This document shows, one piece after another, positions 47,766 through 58,489 of a stretch of DNA of 64,000 nt (positions within the stretch are counted from its first letter, which is position 1; every line of letters starts with the position of its first letter). The DNA is taken from assembly GCF_020833685.1 (NCBI RefSeq), contig NZ_JACKZY010000003.1, positions 634,997-698,996 on the forward strand, given 5' to 3'. The notes below the pieces were generated by a model, which saw only the letters and a program-made list of their open reading frames with translations, made no database searches and was not told where the DNA came from. Position numbers and translations under genes: made by a program. This DNA comes from Nitratireductor sp. B36. Its GTDB lineage: Bacteria; Pseudomonadota; Alphaproteobacteria; Rhizobiales; Rhizobiaceae.

Positions 47766-48971
47766 TCAGCCCGTTTGCGCTGCCTGCTCTCCAACAGAAG
47801 TGGATTTCTCAGCCATTCGCGGACCGGTTTGCTCCAGCCAGTCCTGGCTCTGCATCTCTATGAGTCGGGAAACAGTGCGATCAAACTCGAAAGCTTCTGT
47901 GCCGTTTGAAGCCGTGTAGAGCGCATCGGGTTGAGCAGCGGCAGAGATGAACACCCTTGCGCCGGCATCGTACAGTGTGTCGATGAGAAGAATGAACCGT
48001 TTCGCTTCGTTGCGCCGTCGTATATCCATGGTCGGGACGTGATCGATGAAGATCGTGTCGAAAGCGCCGGCTATGGCCAGATAATCGCGAGCGCCGAGCG
48101 GTTTCTCGCAGAGATCCGCAAATGAAAAGCGTGCAGCTGAGCCGGAGGCCTGTGGCACGGGCACGGTCCTGCCCTTCACCTTCAGTTCCGAAGGCTCGAC
48201 TGGCTGTCCGTCGGTCACCGTCGCCCAGGCCTCGTCCATCTGCTTTGTGGCAGCTGGATCGTCCGGAGAGATATAGACAGGAATGCGGTTGAGCTTCTGC
48301 ATCCGGTAATCGGTGTCGATATCCAGCTCCAGAATGCGGGTGTTTTCCTTGAGAATGCCGATGAACGGTAGAAAAAGACCGCGATTGAGTCCATCGCGAT
48401 AGAGGTCGTCCGGTGCGACGTTGGATGTGGCCACCAGAACGACACCCTTGTCGAACAAGGCAGAGAAAAGGCGGGAGAGAATCATCGCATCGGCAATGTC
48501 GGTTACAGTGAACTCATCGAAACACAGAACCCATGCGTCTTTCGCCAGCGCCGCCGCCACGGGCGGGATCGGATCCGTTTCCTGGGTCTCGCCGGCTTTC
48601 AGTGCCGCACGGTGTTGTCCAATGCGATCATGAACGTCTGCCATGAAATCGTTGAAATGGGCGCGGCGCTTGTGCTCTACGGGCACCAACTCATGAAACA
48701 TGTCCATGAGCATGGTTTTGCCTCGGCCCACGCCGCCATACACGTAGAGCCCTCGCACCGGCTCGCGGGATGTTTTCCGCCGGGCGAAAAGCCAGCCGAG
48801 CGCGCTCGATTTTCGAGCCAGGCGCTTGTCGCTGATCTCGCCGATCAGCCTGTCTAACGCCGCCGCGATTTTCTCCTGTGCCGGATCGCGCGCGATCTTG
48901 CCCGTCTCGACCATGTGGTCGTAGCGCTGCGTGACGGAAGGATGGGTTACAAGTCCGTCACGCAGTGTCAT
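47766..48971 (-). CDS. zapE: AFG1-like ATPase (ZapE)
   Basis: A 401-residue AAA-type ATPase. Walker A GGVGRGKTMLMD (about residue 79), Walker B WVLCFDEFTVTD, then HFNDFMADVH earlier and FIDHVPTMDIRRRNEAKRFI. Homologues act in cell division under stress (ZapE) or mitochondrial quality control (AFG1/LACE1). It lies 51 bp downstream of omp19 on the same strand and precedes the TCA operon, a neighbourhood I recall as common in Rhizobiales. Confidence 0.9.
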   Translation of the reverse strand: MTLRDGLVTHPSVTQRYDHMVETGKIARDPAQEKIAAALDRLIGEISDKRLARKSSALGWLFARRKTSREPVRGLYVYGGVGRGKTMLMDMFHELVPVEHKRRAHFNDFMADVHDRIGQHRAALKAGETQETDPIPPVAAALAKDAWVLCFDEFTVTDIADAMILSRLFSALFDKGVVLVATSNVAPDDLYRDGLNRGLFLPFIGILKENTRILELDIDTDYRMQKLNRIPVYISPDDPAATKQMDEAWATVTDGQPVEPSELKVKGRTVPVPQASGSAARFSFADLCEKPLGARDYLAIAGAFDTIFIDHVPTMDIRRRNEAKRFILLIDTLYDAGARVFISAAAQPDALYTASNGTEAFEFDRTVSRLIEMQSQDWLEQTGPRMAEKSTSVGEQAAQTG

Positions 48972-49022
48972 GTCAGGCTTTCACGCTTGGCAGTCTGGCC
49001 GAGGGATAATGGAGGGCGTCGC

Positions 49023-49556
49023 TCAGCGCGACAGTGAGATGGGCTGGCCGGAGGTGGTCTGGCCATCGAAACGGCCCGCTCCGGATGAGTAGAGACGTGC
49101 GAGCACGCTGCCATTCGCATCGTAAAATGCGAGTTGCTTGCCCTCGACATTCCATGATTTCACGCCGTCGATCGGAGCGGGGCAACGCAGCGGCCCCGCC
49201 CGATAGCCAGAACCGAATTTGGTCTGCGGTGTGGCGACCCGGCACGATTGGCCTGCCACATTCACACTCCATACGCCGGCAACACTGCCGGTGGAAACGT
49301 CCGGTGCATTGGCTGCCGCATTCGGGTCGAGCGCTGCCACCTGGGTTTCCTGCTGAGGTGCCTCAGGGAACTGCGAAGGATTGGTGGTCGGGCTTGAGGG
49401 AGGCGGAAGCTGGTTAGACGTTACCGTGCCAGACGGCGCGGAGGGCAATGGTTCTGGAGCCCTGGTGCTCATCGGCGAGAAGCGGTCGCTCTGACAGCCG
49501 GCCAGACCGACGGCCAAAAGCGATACGGCCAGAATTGCGAACTTATTATGTGGCAT
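49023..49556 (-). CDS. omp19: Outer membrane lipoprotein Omp19 / protease inhibitor family
   Basis: A 177-residue lipoprotein. Signal peptide with lipobox VGLAGC, a Pro/Ser-rich linker, then the AprI/Inh-type beta-barrel domain: GVWSVNVAGQSCRVATPQTK, YRAGPLRCP, LAFYDANGSV, SSGAGRFDGQTTSGQ. Length and these blocks match Brucella Omp19 as I remember it; that protein inhibits proteases and is an immunogenic surface lipoprotein. The ATG at 49556 is preceded by CGGAGAGACGGC. Fits a Brucella-relative. Confidence 0.9.
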   Translation of the reverse strand: MPHNKFAILAVSLLAVGLAGCQSDRFSPMSTRAPEPLPSAPSGTVTSNQLPPPSSPTTNPSQFPEAPQQETQVAALDPNAAANAPDVSTGSVAGVWSVNVAGQSCRVATPQTKFGSGYRAGPLRCPAPIDGVKSWNVEGKQLAFYDANGSVLARLYSSGAGRFDGQTTSGQPISLSR

Positions 49557-49739
49557 GCCGTCTCTCCGTTGCAGCGTCCAATGCACTGAAATACAAATGA
49601 GTTCCGTTTGAAACGCCAGATCGTGGCGAACTTTTGCAATTATAACAGCCCAGCCAGGGTTAAGAACCTGTTTCCGCCACGTGGCCGGGTGACTGTTTCT
49701 TATTGGCAACACCTTCTCAGGGGTATTGGCGCATCTGCG

Positions 49740-49764
49740 GGAACCGGGGACCGTTTTTGACGTT
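49740..49764 (+). promoter_or_regulatory. EcfG-type promoter of the DUF1328 gene
   Basis: GGAAC (49740-49744), a 16-nt spacer, CGTT (49761-49764), ending 42 bp before the DUF1328 start. Matches the EcfG consensus, as at rpoH2 and the DUF3309 gene. Confidence 0.7.
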
Positions 49765-49806
49765 GAAGCTTCTCAACCGGCGCTAGCGCCAATAGGAGGG
49801 CAAACA

Positions 49807-49968
49807 ATGCTTAAATGGATTCTCATTTTGTTGATCGTCGCGGCTGTGGCAGGCCTGCTTGGTATGAACAGTCTGGCGGGGGCGGCGATGACCGGCGCCA
49901 AACTGTTGATCGCGGTGGTTCTCGTTCTCTTCCTTCTCGCGGTCCTCGGTATTGTGGCGATAGCCTGA
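49807..49968 (+). CDS. DUF1328 small membrane protein
   Basis: A 53-residue protein of two hydrophobic helices (MLKWILILLIVAAVAGLL and a second VVLVLFLLAVLGIV), the YtjA/DUF1328 pattern. Function unknown. AGGAGG lies just upstream of ATG 49807. With an EcfG-like promoter ahead, I infer general-stress expression, parallel to the DUF3309 gene. Confidence 0.87.
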   Translation: MLKWILILLIVAAVAGLLGMNSLAGAAMTGAKLLIAVVLVLFLLAVLGIVAIA

Positions 49969-50069
49969 CATCGCGCCGGATCTGATGCACGATTGATGGG
50001 GCCGTTCGTCTGGTAATTTTGCCTCTCATCAGCCATATAGGCGCCTGAGACAAAGGTTTTGGAGCCACC

Positions 50070-50951
50070 ATGGCGCTCGAGGCAGCATTTGCAAAGATGA
50101 ACGGCCTCGGCAACGCGATCATCGTTGCCGATATGCGTGGCCGCGCGGACCGGGTGACGCCCGAGGCTGCGCGCGCGCTCAATGCCGATCCGGCTACGCG
50201 CTTCGACCAGATCATGGCGATCCATGACCCGCGCCTTGCCGGCACCCATAACTATATCGAAATCATCAATTCCGATGGCAGCCAGGCGCAGGCCTGCGGC
50301 AATGGCACGCGATGTGTCGTGCAGGCGCTGGCCGCTGAAACCGGCGAGAAGGTTTTCACCTTCCAGACCATCGCCGGCATTCTGAACGCCGAGGAGCATG
50401 AGGACGGGCTGATCTCTGTCGATATGGGTAAGCCACGGTTCGGCTGGCAGGACATTCCGCTCGCCGAGGAGTTTCGCGATACGCGCATGATCGAGTTGCA
50501 GGCGGGGCCCATCGATGCGCCGGTGCTGCATTCGCCTTCCGTTGCCTCCATGGGCAACCCCCATGCGATCTTCTGGGTCGAGAGAGACGTCAATGTCTAC
50601 GATCTGGAGCGGTTTGGGCCGCTGCTTGAAAACCATCCGATCTTCCCGGAACGTGCCAACATCTCCATCGCGCAGGTGACAGCCGAAAATGCGATGAACC
50701 TGCGCACATGGGAACGCGGGGCCGGGCTTACGCTCGCCTGCGGTTCTGCGGCCTGCGCGGCTGCGGTGTCTGCCGCGCGAACCGGGCGCACGGGCCGTCA
50801 CGTGACGGTCACCGTTCCGGGCGGGCCGCTCGATATCCTTTGGCGCGAAGATGATCATGTCATCATGACCGGTCCCGCCGAATGGGAATTCTCCGGCCGC
50901 TTCGACCCCGCCACCGGGGCCTGGGAGCGCGAGACCGAGGGAGCAGCCTGA
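50070..50951 (+). CDS. dapF: Diaminopimelate epimerase
   Basis: Converts LL- to meso-diaminopimelate for lysine and peptidoglycan. A 293-residue PLP-independent epimerase with [15 protein letters not shown] at the start, the first catalytic cysteine at residue 76 in ACGNGTRC, and the second in [16 protein letters not shown] lies 6 bp upstream of the ATG. The next gene begins at the base after the stop codon. Confidence 0.96.
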   Translation: MALEAAFAKMNGLGNAIIVADMRGRADRVTPEAARALNADPATRFDQIMAIHDPRLAGTHNYIEIINSDGSQAQACGNGTRCVVQALAAETGEKVFTFQTIAGILNAEEHEDGLISVDMGKPRFGWQDIPLAEEFRDTRMIELQAGPIDAPVLHSPSVASMGNPHAIFWVERDVNVYDLERFGPLLENHPIFPERANISIAQVTAENAMNLRTWERGAGLTLACGSAACAAAVSAARTGRTGRHVTVTVPGGPLDILWREDDHVIMTGPAEWEFSGRFDPATGAWERETEGAA

Positions 50952-52235
50952 ATGACGGTGGATGTTCTGACATTCGGGTGCCGGCTGAACGCCTATGAGT
51001 CCGAGGTCATCAAGCGCGAGGCGAAGGCTGCCGGGCTTGAGGAGCTGGCGGGCGGTGCTGTCGTCGTCAACACCTGCGCCGTCACCGGCGAAGCGGTGCG
51101 GCAGGCGCGTCAGGCGATCCGCAAGGCGCGACGTGAAAATCCCGATGCCCGCATCATCGTCACCGGCTGCGCGGCTCAGACGGAGCCGGGCACCTTCGAC
51201 GCCATGGACGAGGTCGATCTCGTGCTCGGCAACGAGGAAAAGCTCAAGGCCCACAATTACCGCGCCCTGCCGGATTTCGGCGTGAACCAGTTCGAGAAGG
51301 TTCGCGTCAACGACATCATGGAAGTGCGCGAGACAGCCTCGCACATGGTCGAATCCATCGAGGGCCGTGCCCGCGCCTTCGTTCAGGTGCAGAATGGCTG
51401 CGATCATCGCTGCACCTTCTGCATCATTCCCTATGGCCGGGGCAATTCCCGCTCGGTGCCCATGGGCGCTGTGGTGGATCAGGTGCGCCAGCTCGTCGGC
51501 AATGGCTATGGCGAAGTGGTGCTCACGGGCGTGGATCTCACCAGTTTCGGGGCGGATTTGCCGGGTAGCCCGCGCCTCGGGCGGCTTGTCTCCACGCTTT
51601 TGCGTGAAGTGCCGGAGCTTGAGCGCCTGCGTCTTTCCTCCATCGATTCCATCGAGGCGGATGACGAGCTGCTGCGCGCGCTGGCGGAAGAGGAACGGCT
51701 GATGCCCCATCTCCACCTTTCGCTGCAGCATGGCGACGACATGATCCTGAAGCGCATGAAGCGCCGCCATTTGCGCGCCGATGCCATTGAATTTTGCGAG
51801 CGTGTGCGTGCGCTCCGGCCCGACGCTGTGTTCGGCGCAGACATCATCGTCGGTTTCCCGACAGAGACCGACGCCATGTTCGAGAATTCGCTGAAGATCG
51901 TCGAGGAATGCGGGCTCACGCATCTCCATGTATTCCCCTTCAGCCCGCGCGAGGGCACGCCGGCAGCGCGCATGCCGCAGCTCGACCGCGCGCTGGTGAA
52001 GGAGCGCGCAGCGCGTCTGCGCGCCGTAGGTGATGTCGCCTATGCTCGGCATCTCGCATCGCTTGACGGCACCCGTCAGCGCATTTTGATCGAGCGGCCG
52101 GGGCTTGGCCGCACAGAGGGTTTCACGCTGGCCGCGCTTGAGGGCGGTCAGCCGGGGCAGATTATCGAGGCGCGGGTCACCGGCCACGACGGGGAGCGGC
52201 TCACTGCGGTCGCCGTCACACAGGAAGCGGCATAG
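50952..52235 (+). CDS. mtaB: tRNA t6A37 methylthiotransferase
   Basis: A 427-residue radical-SAM enzyme that converts t6A37 to ms2t6A37 in tRNA. N-terminal UPF0004 cluster cysteines (TFGCRLNAYESE, VNTCAVTGEA, GCAAQTEP), the radical-SAM motif NGCDHRCTFCIIPYGRG, and a C-terminal TRAM domain. It is between dapF (stop TGA immediately followed by ATG) and ftsY in an operon. Named MtaB rather than MiaB from TFGCRLN and its length. Confidence 0.93.
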   Translation: MTVDVLTFGCRLNAYESEVIKREAKAAGLEELAGGAVVVNTCAVTGEAVRQARQAIRKARRENPDARIIVTGCAAQTEPGTFDAMDEVDLVLGNEEKLKAHNYRALPDFGVNQFEKVRVNDIMEVRETASHMVESIEGRARAFVQVQNGCDHRCTFCIIPYGRGNSRSVPMGAVVDQVRQLVGNGYGEVVLTGVDLTSFGADLPGSPRLGRLVSTLLREVPELERLRLSSIDSIEADDELLRALAEEERLMPHLHLSLQHGDDMILKRMKRRHLRADAIEFCERVRALRPDAVFGADIIVGFPTETDAMFENSLKIVEECGLTHLHVFPFSPREGTPAARMPQLDRALVKERAARLRAVGDVAYARHLASLDGTRQRILIERPGLGRTEGFTLAALEGGQPGQIIEARVTGHDGERLTAVAVTQEAA

Positions 52236-52240
52236 CAGGC

Positions 52241-53803
<1,563 letters not shown>

Positions 53804-53805
53804 GC

Positions 53806-54453
53806 GTGAGCGAAAAACCCGTCTTCGAACGCGATCCCGCCGATCCCAAGCGCAAGGAGATCAACCCGCTCTTAAAGCTGGCGCTGGAGCTGGGGCCGCT
53901 CATGGTGTTCTTCTTCGCCAATTCGCGTGGTGAGTGGCTGGTGGAGCGTTTCCCGGCGCTGGGCAGTCTCGGTGGGCCGCTTTTTGTGGCGACCGCGCTC
54001 TTCATGGCCGCCACGGCCATTGCGCTCACAGCCTCCTGGATTCTCACCCGCACTCTTCCCATCATGCCGCTCGTTTCGGGCGTGGTGGTGTTCGTGTTCG
54101 GCGCGCTGACGCTCTACCTGCACAGCGAAATCTTCATCAAGATGAAGCCGACCATCGTCAACACGCTGTTCGGCGTGGTGCTTCTGGGCGGTCTCGCCTT
54201 CGGCAAGTCGCTGCTCGGCTATGTGTTCGATTCCGCCTTCAAGCTGGATGCGGAAGGCTGGCGCAAGCTCACCCTGCGCTGGGGCCTGTTCTTCATTTTC
54301 CTGGCGGTGGTCAACGAGGTGGTGTGGCGGATGTTCTCCACCGACGCCTGGGTCGCCTTCAAGGTGTGGGGCATCATGCCGATCACCATCCTCTTCACGA
54401 TGAGCCAGATGCCGCTGATCATGAAGCACTCGCTGGAAGAGCCCACGAAGTAG
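53806..54453 (+). CDS. yciB: Inner membrane protein YciB / septation protein A family
   Basis: A 215-residue polytopic protein (about five or six helices) of the YciB/IspZ family, linked to cell-envelope synthesis and intracellular septation. [20 protein letters not shown] near the start, [22 protein letters not shown] and [19 protein letters not shown] are conserved blocks. The start codon is GTG 53806, 2 bp after the ftsY stop, indicating tight coupling. Last gene of dapF-mtaB-ftsY-yciB; its stop abuts that of sulP. Confidence 0.93.
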   Translation: MSEKPVFERDPADPKRKEINPLLKLALELGPLMVFFFANSRGEWLVERFPALGSLGGPLFVATALFMAATAIALTASWILTRTLPIMPLVSGVVVFVFGALTLYLHSEIFIKMKPTIVNTLFGVVLLGGLAFGKSLLGYVFDSAFKLDAEGWRKLTLRWGLFFIFLAVVNEVVWRMFSTDAWVAFKVWGIMPITILFTMSQMPLIMKHSLEEPTK

Positions 54454-56142
54454 CTACTCAGCCGCATCCCGCCTTGCAGCGGCGATGGCGTCGTCCAGCC
54501 GGCTGTAGAACCGGAGTGCGGGTGGCCGCATCCCGTGGGTGCGCAGCAATTTGCGCACCGGCTGGCTTGCCCCCGCGAGATAGACATTGGTTCCCTTCTG
54601 GCGCGCCTTGCGCACGAAACCTTCGATTGTCGCAGCCGCTGTGGAATCGAGAAAGCTCACCGAGCCGATGTCGATGACATAGGCTTTCGGCTGGCCGCCA
54701 ATCCGGTCGAGTGCGGCCCCCACCGCAGCCGCTGCACCGAAGAAGAACGCGCCGGCAATGCGATAGACAACCACATCGTCGTCGGTTGCAATCTCGGATT
54801 TGTATGGACGTTCGCCATTGTCAGGCTGATCTCCCAGGGAGGCAACGCCATGCTCCACGCGCACCGCTTCCGACATGCGGTGCAGAAAGAGCAGCGCGCC
54901 GAGGCCGAAGCCCACCAGAATGCCCTCCGTCAAGTCGCGGAACACCACTAGCAGGAACGTCACCAGAAGCACCACAGCGTCGCCCCACGAGGAGCGCAGC
55001 AGTGCTGCGAACTGATGCTTCTCCGCCATGTTCCATGCAACCACCGCCAGAATTGCGGCAAGGGCTGCAAGCGGGATGAAGCGTGCCAGCGGCGCCGCCA
55101 CCAGCATGAACGCCAGAAGAAACAGCGAATGCAGCATGCCCGAAACAGGCCCGCGTGCGCCGGCCCGCACATTGGCTGCCGTGCGCGCGATGGTGCCCGT
55201 CACGCAGAAACCGCCAAACAGCGCCGAACCGATATTGGCCGCGCCCTGCGCCACCAGTTCGCTGTTGGAGCGGTGCCGGCGTCCGGTCATGGAATCGGCC
55301 ACCACCGCCGAAAGCAGGCTCTCAATGCCGCCCAGAAGCGCAAACGAGAACGCGGCGGGCAGAACCGCCATGATCTTTTCGGTGCTCAGGTCCGGCAGGT
55401 GCGGGGCAGGCAGCATCTGCGGAATGCCGCCAAACCGCGAGCCGATGGTTTCCACCGGCAGACCCAGCGCCCATGCGACCAGCGTGGCCGCCACCACGGC
55501 GATCAGAAAGCCCGGCCAGTGCGGCCGCCAGCGGCGCAGCCCGACGATCACCGCCACCGAGCCAAGCGCCAGCAGAAGGGCTGCGGCGTTCACCGTCGGC
55601 GCGGCTTCCGCCAGCGCCTGCAATTTGGGGATGAAAGGCCCGGGCTCCGCGCCCGTCAGCGTCAGGCCGAAGAAATCCTTGAGCTGGCTCGTCAGGATGA
55701 TGACGGCGATGCCGGAGGTGAAGCCCACCGTGACCGGGTAAGGCACATATTTGATGAAGGTGCCGAGCCTCAAGAGACCAATGGCAAGCAGGATGAAACC
55801 GGAGAGGAAGGTGGCGAGGATCAGCCCGTCCATGCCGTGCGCCTGCACCGTGGCGAAAACGAGCACGATGAACGCGCCCGCCGGGCCGCCGATCTGAAAC
55901 CGGCTGCCGCCAAGCGCTGAAACCAGAAAGCCGCCGACAATGGCGGTATAGAGGCCGCGCTCCGGCCCCACGCCCGAAGCGATGGCGATGGCCATGGACA
56001 AGGGCAGCGCGATGATCGCGACCGTCAGGCCGGCAACGATGTCGGCCTTGAGCGCGGCAGGGCCATAGCCCTCGCGCAGCACGGTCAGCAGTTTGGGTGT
56101 GAACAGAGCAGTGAAGCCGGGGCGCGTGGCGCTCGCCTGCAT
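54454..56142 (-). CDS. SulP-family anion transporter
   Basis: A 562-residue SLC26/SulP membrane protein with a transport domain of about 10-14 helices (SMAIAIASGVGPERGLYTAIVGGFLVSALGG near the start) and a cytoplasmic C-terminal STAS domain (YVIDIGSVSFLDSTAAATIEGFV). Substrates in the family include sulfate, bicarbonate and dicarboxylates; no sulfate or carbonic anhydrase gene adjoins to decide. An XRE gene lies upstream on the same strand, 128 bp away. Confidence 0.92.
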   Translation of the reverse strand: MQASATRPGFTALFTPKLLTVLREGYGPAALKADIVAGLTVAIIALPLSMAIAIASGVGPERGLYTAIVGGFLVSALGGSRFQIGGPAGAFIVLVFATVQAHGMDGLILATFLSGFILLAIGLLRLGTFIKYVPYPVTVGFTSGIAVIILTSQLKDFFGLTLTGAEPGPFIPKLQALAEAAPTVNAAALLLALGSVAVIVGLRRWRPHWPGFLIAVVAATLVAWALGLPVETIGSRFGGIPQMLPAPHLPDLSTEKIMAVLPAAFSFALLGGIESLLSAVVADSMTGRRHRSNSELVAQGAANIGSALFGGFCVTGTIARTAANVRAGARGPVSGMLHSLFLLAFMLVAAPLARFIPLAALAAILAVVAWNMAEKHQFAALLRSSWGDAVVLLVTFLLVVFRDLTEGILVGFGLGALLFLHRMSEAVRVEHGVASLGDQPDNGERPYKSEIATDDDVVVYRIAGAFFFGAAAAVGAALDRIGGQPKAYVIDIGSVSFLDSTAAATIEGFVRKARQKGTNVYLAGASQPVRKLLRTHGMRPPALRFYSRLDDAIAAARRDAAE

Positions 56143-56270
56143 GGGAAAGCCTCATACCATCGGCAGCGGAAGGCCGTCGGCGGATTTGCAGGCGGTCGCC
56201 GTTGCGTTCTCATCGTTCCCGCAGTTCCGGTCGCAAAGCCGGTTTCCACTTTTGCTGGAACTGCGTTGTC

Positions 56271-56543
56271 TCAGACGGTTTTCGCCTTTGCCGGGGTTGG
56301 CTCTCTGAAGCGTACACCGCGTCCGGTGCCGTGGCTGGGTGCATGGTCGCCGATCAGCTCGATGCCGGCTGCCCCCAGCGCCTCGACCACTTTGGAAAGC
56401 GTGTCGACCACACCGCGCACATTGCCTTCGCTTGCCTCCATCCTCTGGATGGTCGGCAGGGAAACGCCCGAAAGCTCGGCCAGTTGCTTCTGGTCGATGC
56501 CCAAAAGGGCTCGGGCGGCGCGCATCTGTGCTGCGGTTATCAT
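56271..56543 (-). CDS. XRE-family DNA-binding protein
   Basis: A 90-residue single helix-turn-helix protein: AQMRAARALLGIDQKQLAELSGVSLPTIQRME. The C-terminal tail is basic. No toxin gene is adjacent, so an antitoxin role is not supported. A strong palindrome lies upstream, which suggests autoregulation, and sulP follows on the same strand. Confidence 0.87.
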   Translation of the reverse strand: MITAAQMRAARALLGIDQKQLAELSGVSLPTIQRMEASEGNVRGVVDTLSKVVEALGAAGIELIGDHAPSHGTGRGVRFREPTPAKAKTV

Positions 56544-56580
56544 TGGCGCTCCGTCTTCGAGAGTATATACAGTCTTTTAG

Positions 56581-56609
56581 TATTGATGTCTAGAACATCA
56601 ATATTGATG
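56581..56609. promoter_or_regulatory. Candidate XRE operator
   Basis: TATTGATGT (56581-56589) and ACATCAATA (56595-56603) are perfect 9-bp arms around CTAGA; a third half-site TATTGATG overlaps at 56602-56609. It is 38 bp upstream of the XRE gene. Confidence 0.65.
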
Positions 56610-56621
56610 GTTTCAAACGGA

Positions 56622-57029
56622 TCAGACGCCGAAAAGTCCGATCACCCCGCCCATGATAAGGGCGACACCTAGCCAGTGGCCGGCGTCGATCAGGGTCAGG
56701 TCCCAGCCAAAGCCTTCATAGCGCTGGTTGACAGCCACGGTCGTGGCCATGAAGCCGAGCCAGATGAAGGCACCGGAGACAACGCCGTTCCAGAAGGTCA
56801 CTTGGCCTGCGCCCAGATGGCCGATCACGCCGGCCAGAACCCATGCCATGATCAGTTCGGCCACGAATGAGGTGATGAAGAGCGACGGTTCCATCCTGGC
56901 GTCTTCGGGCTTGATGCGAGCGGCCTTCATCCATGGCTTGCCGAGCGCGCCGTAATAAATGGCGCCGAACATGAACGCTGCGACGGCGGCAACGAGGATG
57001 GCGAGATAGTTGAGACCGGCGAAATCCAT
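56622..57029 (-). CDS. DUF1761 membrane protein
   Basis: A 135-residue protein with four predicted helices: NYLAILVAAVAAFMFGAIYYGALGKPWMKA is the DUF1761 hallmark. Function unknown. ATG 57029 is preceded by GAGGAGAACCCC. It lies 55 bp after the methyltransferase stop on the same strand and may be the last gene of the tsaD operon. Confidence 0.87.
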   Translation of the reverse strand: MDFAGLNYLAILVAAVAAFMFGAIYYGALGKPWMKAARIKPEDARMEPSLFITSFVAELIMAWVLAGVIGHLGAGQVTFWNGVVSGAFIWLGFMATTVAVNQRYEGFGWDLTLIDAGHWLGVALIMGGVIGLFGV

Positions 57030-57084
57030 GGGGTTCTCCTCACATGTCCAGCAGGGCGGATTGAATCCGCACTCCACAAAGCGG

Positions 57085-57741
57085 TCAAGCGAATTGCCAG
57101 ACGGTAGTACGCTTCACCTCTGCGTCTTCGAGCGCACGGGTCACCGGCACGATATAACTCGCCAGTTCGGCAAGGTGTTCGCGCGGCAGGTAGCTCCGGC
57201 CGGGGTCGCCGACAATGACCGTCGCGCCTGCTTCTGACAGGCGCTCGAACCATGGCACCAGCGTGTCGGTCATCGCCCGGTCATAGAACACGTCGCCGGC
57301 AAGCACCACCTCCCATTTGCCTGTTGCGCCGGTGAGGTCTTCCTGCGTGGTCTCGAACTGCACATCGTTCGCGACCATGTTCAGCGCACAGGCCGGTCCG
57401 CTGAACGGGTCGATGTCCGCTGCCAGAACATGTTTCGCGCCAGCCTTCATGGCGGCGATGGCGACAAGCCCGGATCCGGTCGCAAAGTCGAGAACGGTTT
57501 TCCCCCGCACGGTTTCGGGGTGATCGAGAATGTAGCGCGAAAGCCCCTGACCACCCGCCCATGCGAAGGCCCAGAAAGGGGGCGGCAGGCCGATCTCTGC
57601 AAGCTCCTCCTCCGTGCGTTGCCACAGATCATGCGCCTCATCGGCCAGATGGAGCGCGATTTCCGGCACATGCGGCGGGCGCATCAGCGCCGTGTTGGCG
57701 CGGATGAACGCCGCCGCATTGTCCGGGGTGATGCGCCGCAC
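57085..57741 (-). CDS. Class I SAM methyltransferase (ETF-beta lysine methyltransferase-like)
   Basis: A Rossmann-fold methyltransferase of about 218 residues: glycine-rich motif VLDFATGSGLVAIAAMKAGA and acidic ADIDPF, preceded by PPPFWAFAWAGGQGLSRYI. These match COG3897, which includes bacterial homologues of the ETFB lysine methyltransferase METTL20; the substrate here is inferred. The start is uncertain: GTG 57741 (used) lies 11 bp after the EVE-gene stop, while an ATG at 57798 would overlap that gene by 46 bp. Neither has a good ribosome binding site. Confidence 0.8.
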   Translation of the reverse strand: MRRITPDNAAAFIRANTALMRPPHVPEIALHLADEAHDLWQRTEEELAEIGLPPPFWAFAWAGGQGLSRYILDHPETVRGKTVLDFATGSGLVAIAAMKAGAKHVLAADIDPFSGPACALNMVANDVQFETTQEDLTGATGKWEVVLAGDVFYDRAMTDTLVPWFERLSEAGATVIVGDPGRSYLPREHLAELASYIVPVTRALEDAEVKRTTVWQFA

Positions 57742-57752
57742 GGGGGAAAGGC

Positions 57753-58178
57753 TCAGGGTGCCTTGTCGAGGCCGCCCATGCGGCAGATCTCGGCCCATTC
57801 GTCAGGCCGCACCGGCTGCACGGAAAGCCTCGAATTGTTGACCAGAATCATCTCCGAAAGCGCCGGATTGGCCTTGATCTCGGCCAGCGTGACCGGGCGA
57901 GGGATGTCCTTGACCGCGCGAATGTCCACGCATTCCCAGCGCGGGTCATCCGTCGTGGTGTCGGGATGCGCCAGCGCGCACACTTCCACGATACCGACCA
58001 CGGAAGTTTCCTTGACCGAGTGGTAGAAGAAGCCGAGGTCGCCGAGCTTCATCTCGCGCATGTTGTTGCGCGCCTGATAGTTTCGCACGCCGTCCCACTG
58101 CTCGCCCTCGTCACCCTTTTTCTTCTGCATCTCCCACGACCAGGTGGAAGGCTCGGACTTGAACAGCCAATAGGCCAT
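57753..58178 (-). CDS. EVE domain protein
   Basis: A 141-residue PUA-like EVE protein (YWLFKSEPSTWSW at the start, QWDGVRNYQARNNMREMKLGDLGFFYHS, then ALSEMILVNNSRLSVQPV). EVE domains bind modified bases, such as 5-methylcytosine-type marks in DNA or RNA; the target here is unknown. The ATG shares one base with the yciI stop (TGATG), giving coupled translation. Confidence 0.92.
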   Translation of the reverse strand: MAYWLFKSEPSTWSWEMQKKKGDEGEQWDGVRNYQARNNMREMKLGDLGFFYHSVKETSVVGIVEVCALAHPDTTTDDPRWECVDIRAVKDIPRPVTLAEIKANPALSEMILVNNSRLSVQPVRPDEWAEICRMGGLDKAP

Positions 58179-58474
58179 CACGCATTCTCCGGATTGTTGA
58201 AGACCCAGTTCCAGGCCCGTATTTCAACGGATTCGAAAAGGCCCGCAAGAGCATAGGGGTCTGCGGCGGCGATCAGTTCCGCTGCCGCCTGGTCTTCGGC
58301 CTCCACTGCAACAAGGCTGCCGCAGGGCTTGCCTTCATCGTCAAGGAATGGCCCTGCGAATTTCAGCGCGCCGTTTTCGTTGAGCCCGTTCAAATAGTCC
58401 ACATGGTCGGGCCGTGTGCTCATACGCGTTTCCAGATGGCCAGGCTTGTCCCGGCAGATGATAGCAAAGATCAT
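58178..58474 (-). CDS. YciI-family protein
   Basis: A 98-residue ferredoxin-like-fold protein: MIFAIICRDKPGHLETRM at the start, HVDYLNGL, GPFLDDEGKPCGSLVAVEAED and DPYALAGLFESVEIRAW. YciI proteins can have dehydrochlorinase-like or regulatory roles; the function here is unknown. It lies between gpsA and the EVE gene. Confidence 0.91.
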   Translation of the reverse strand: MIFAIICRDKPGHLETRMSTRPDHVDYLNGLNENGALKFAGPFLDDEGKPCGSLVAVEAEDQAAAELIAAADPYALAGLFESVEIRAWNWVFNNPENA

Positions 58475-58489
58475 GTTCTTCCCCCTGTT

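Noticed and set aside
49773-52187. Uninterrupted 804-codon reading frame opposite dapF and mtaB
   Set aside because: It is antisense to two well-supported genes; its product has no recognisable domain and is Arg/His-rich, typical of a GC-rich shadow frame.
56271-56543. XRE protein as antitoxin of a toxin-antitoxin pair
   Set aside because: No small toxin-like gene lies next to it; neighbours are sulP and DUF1761.
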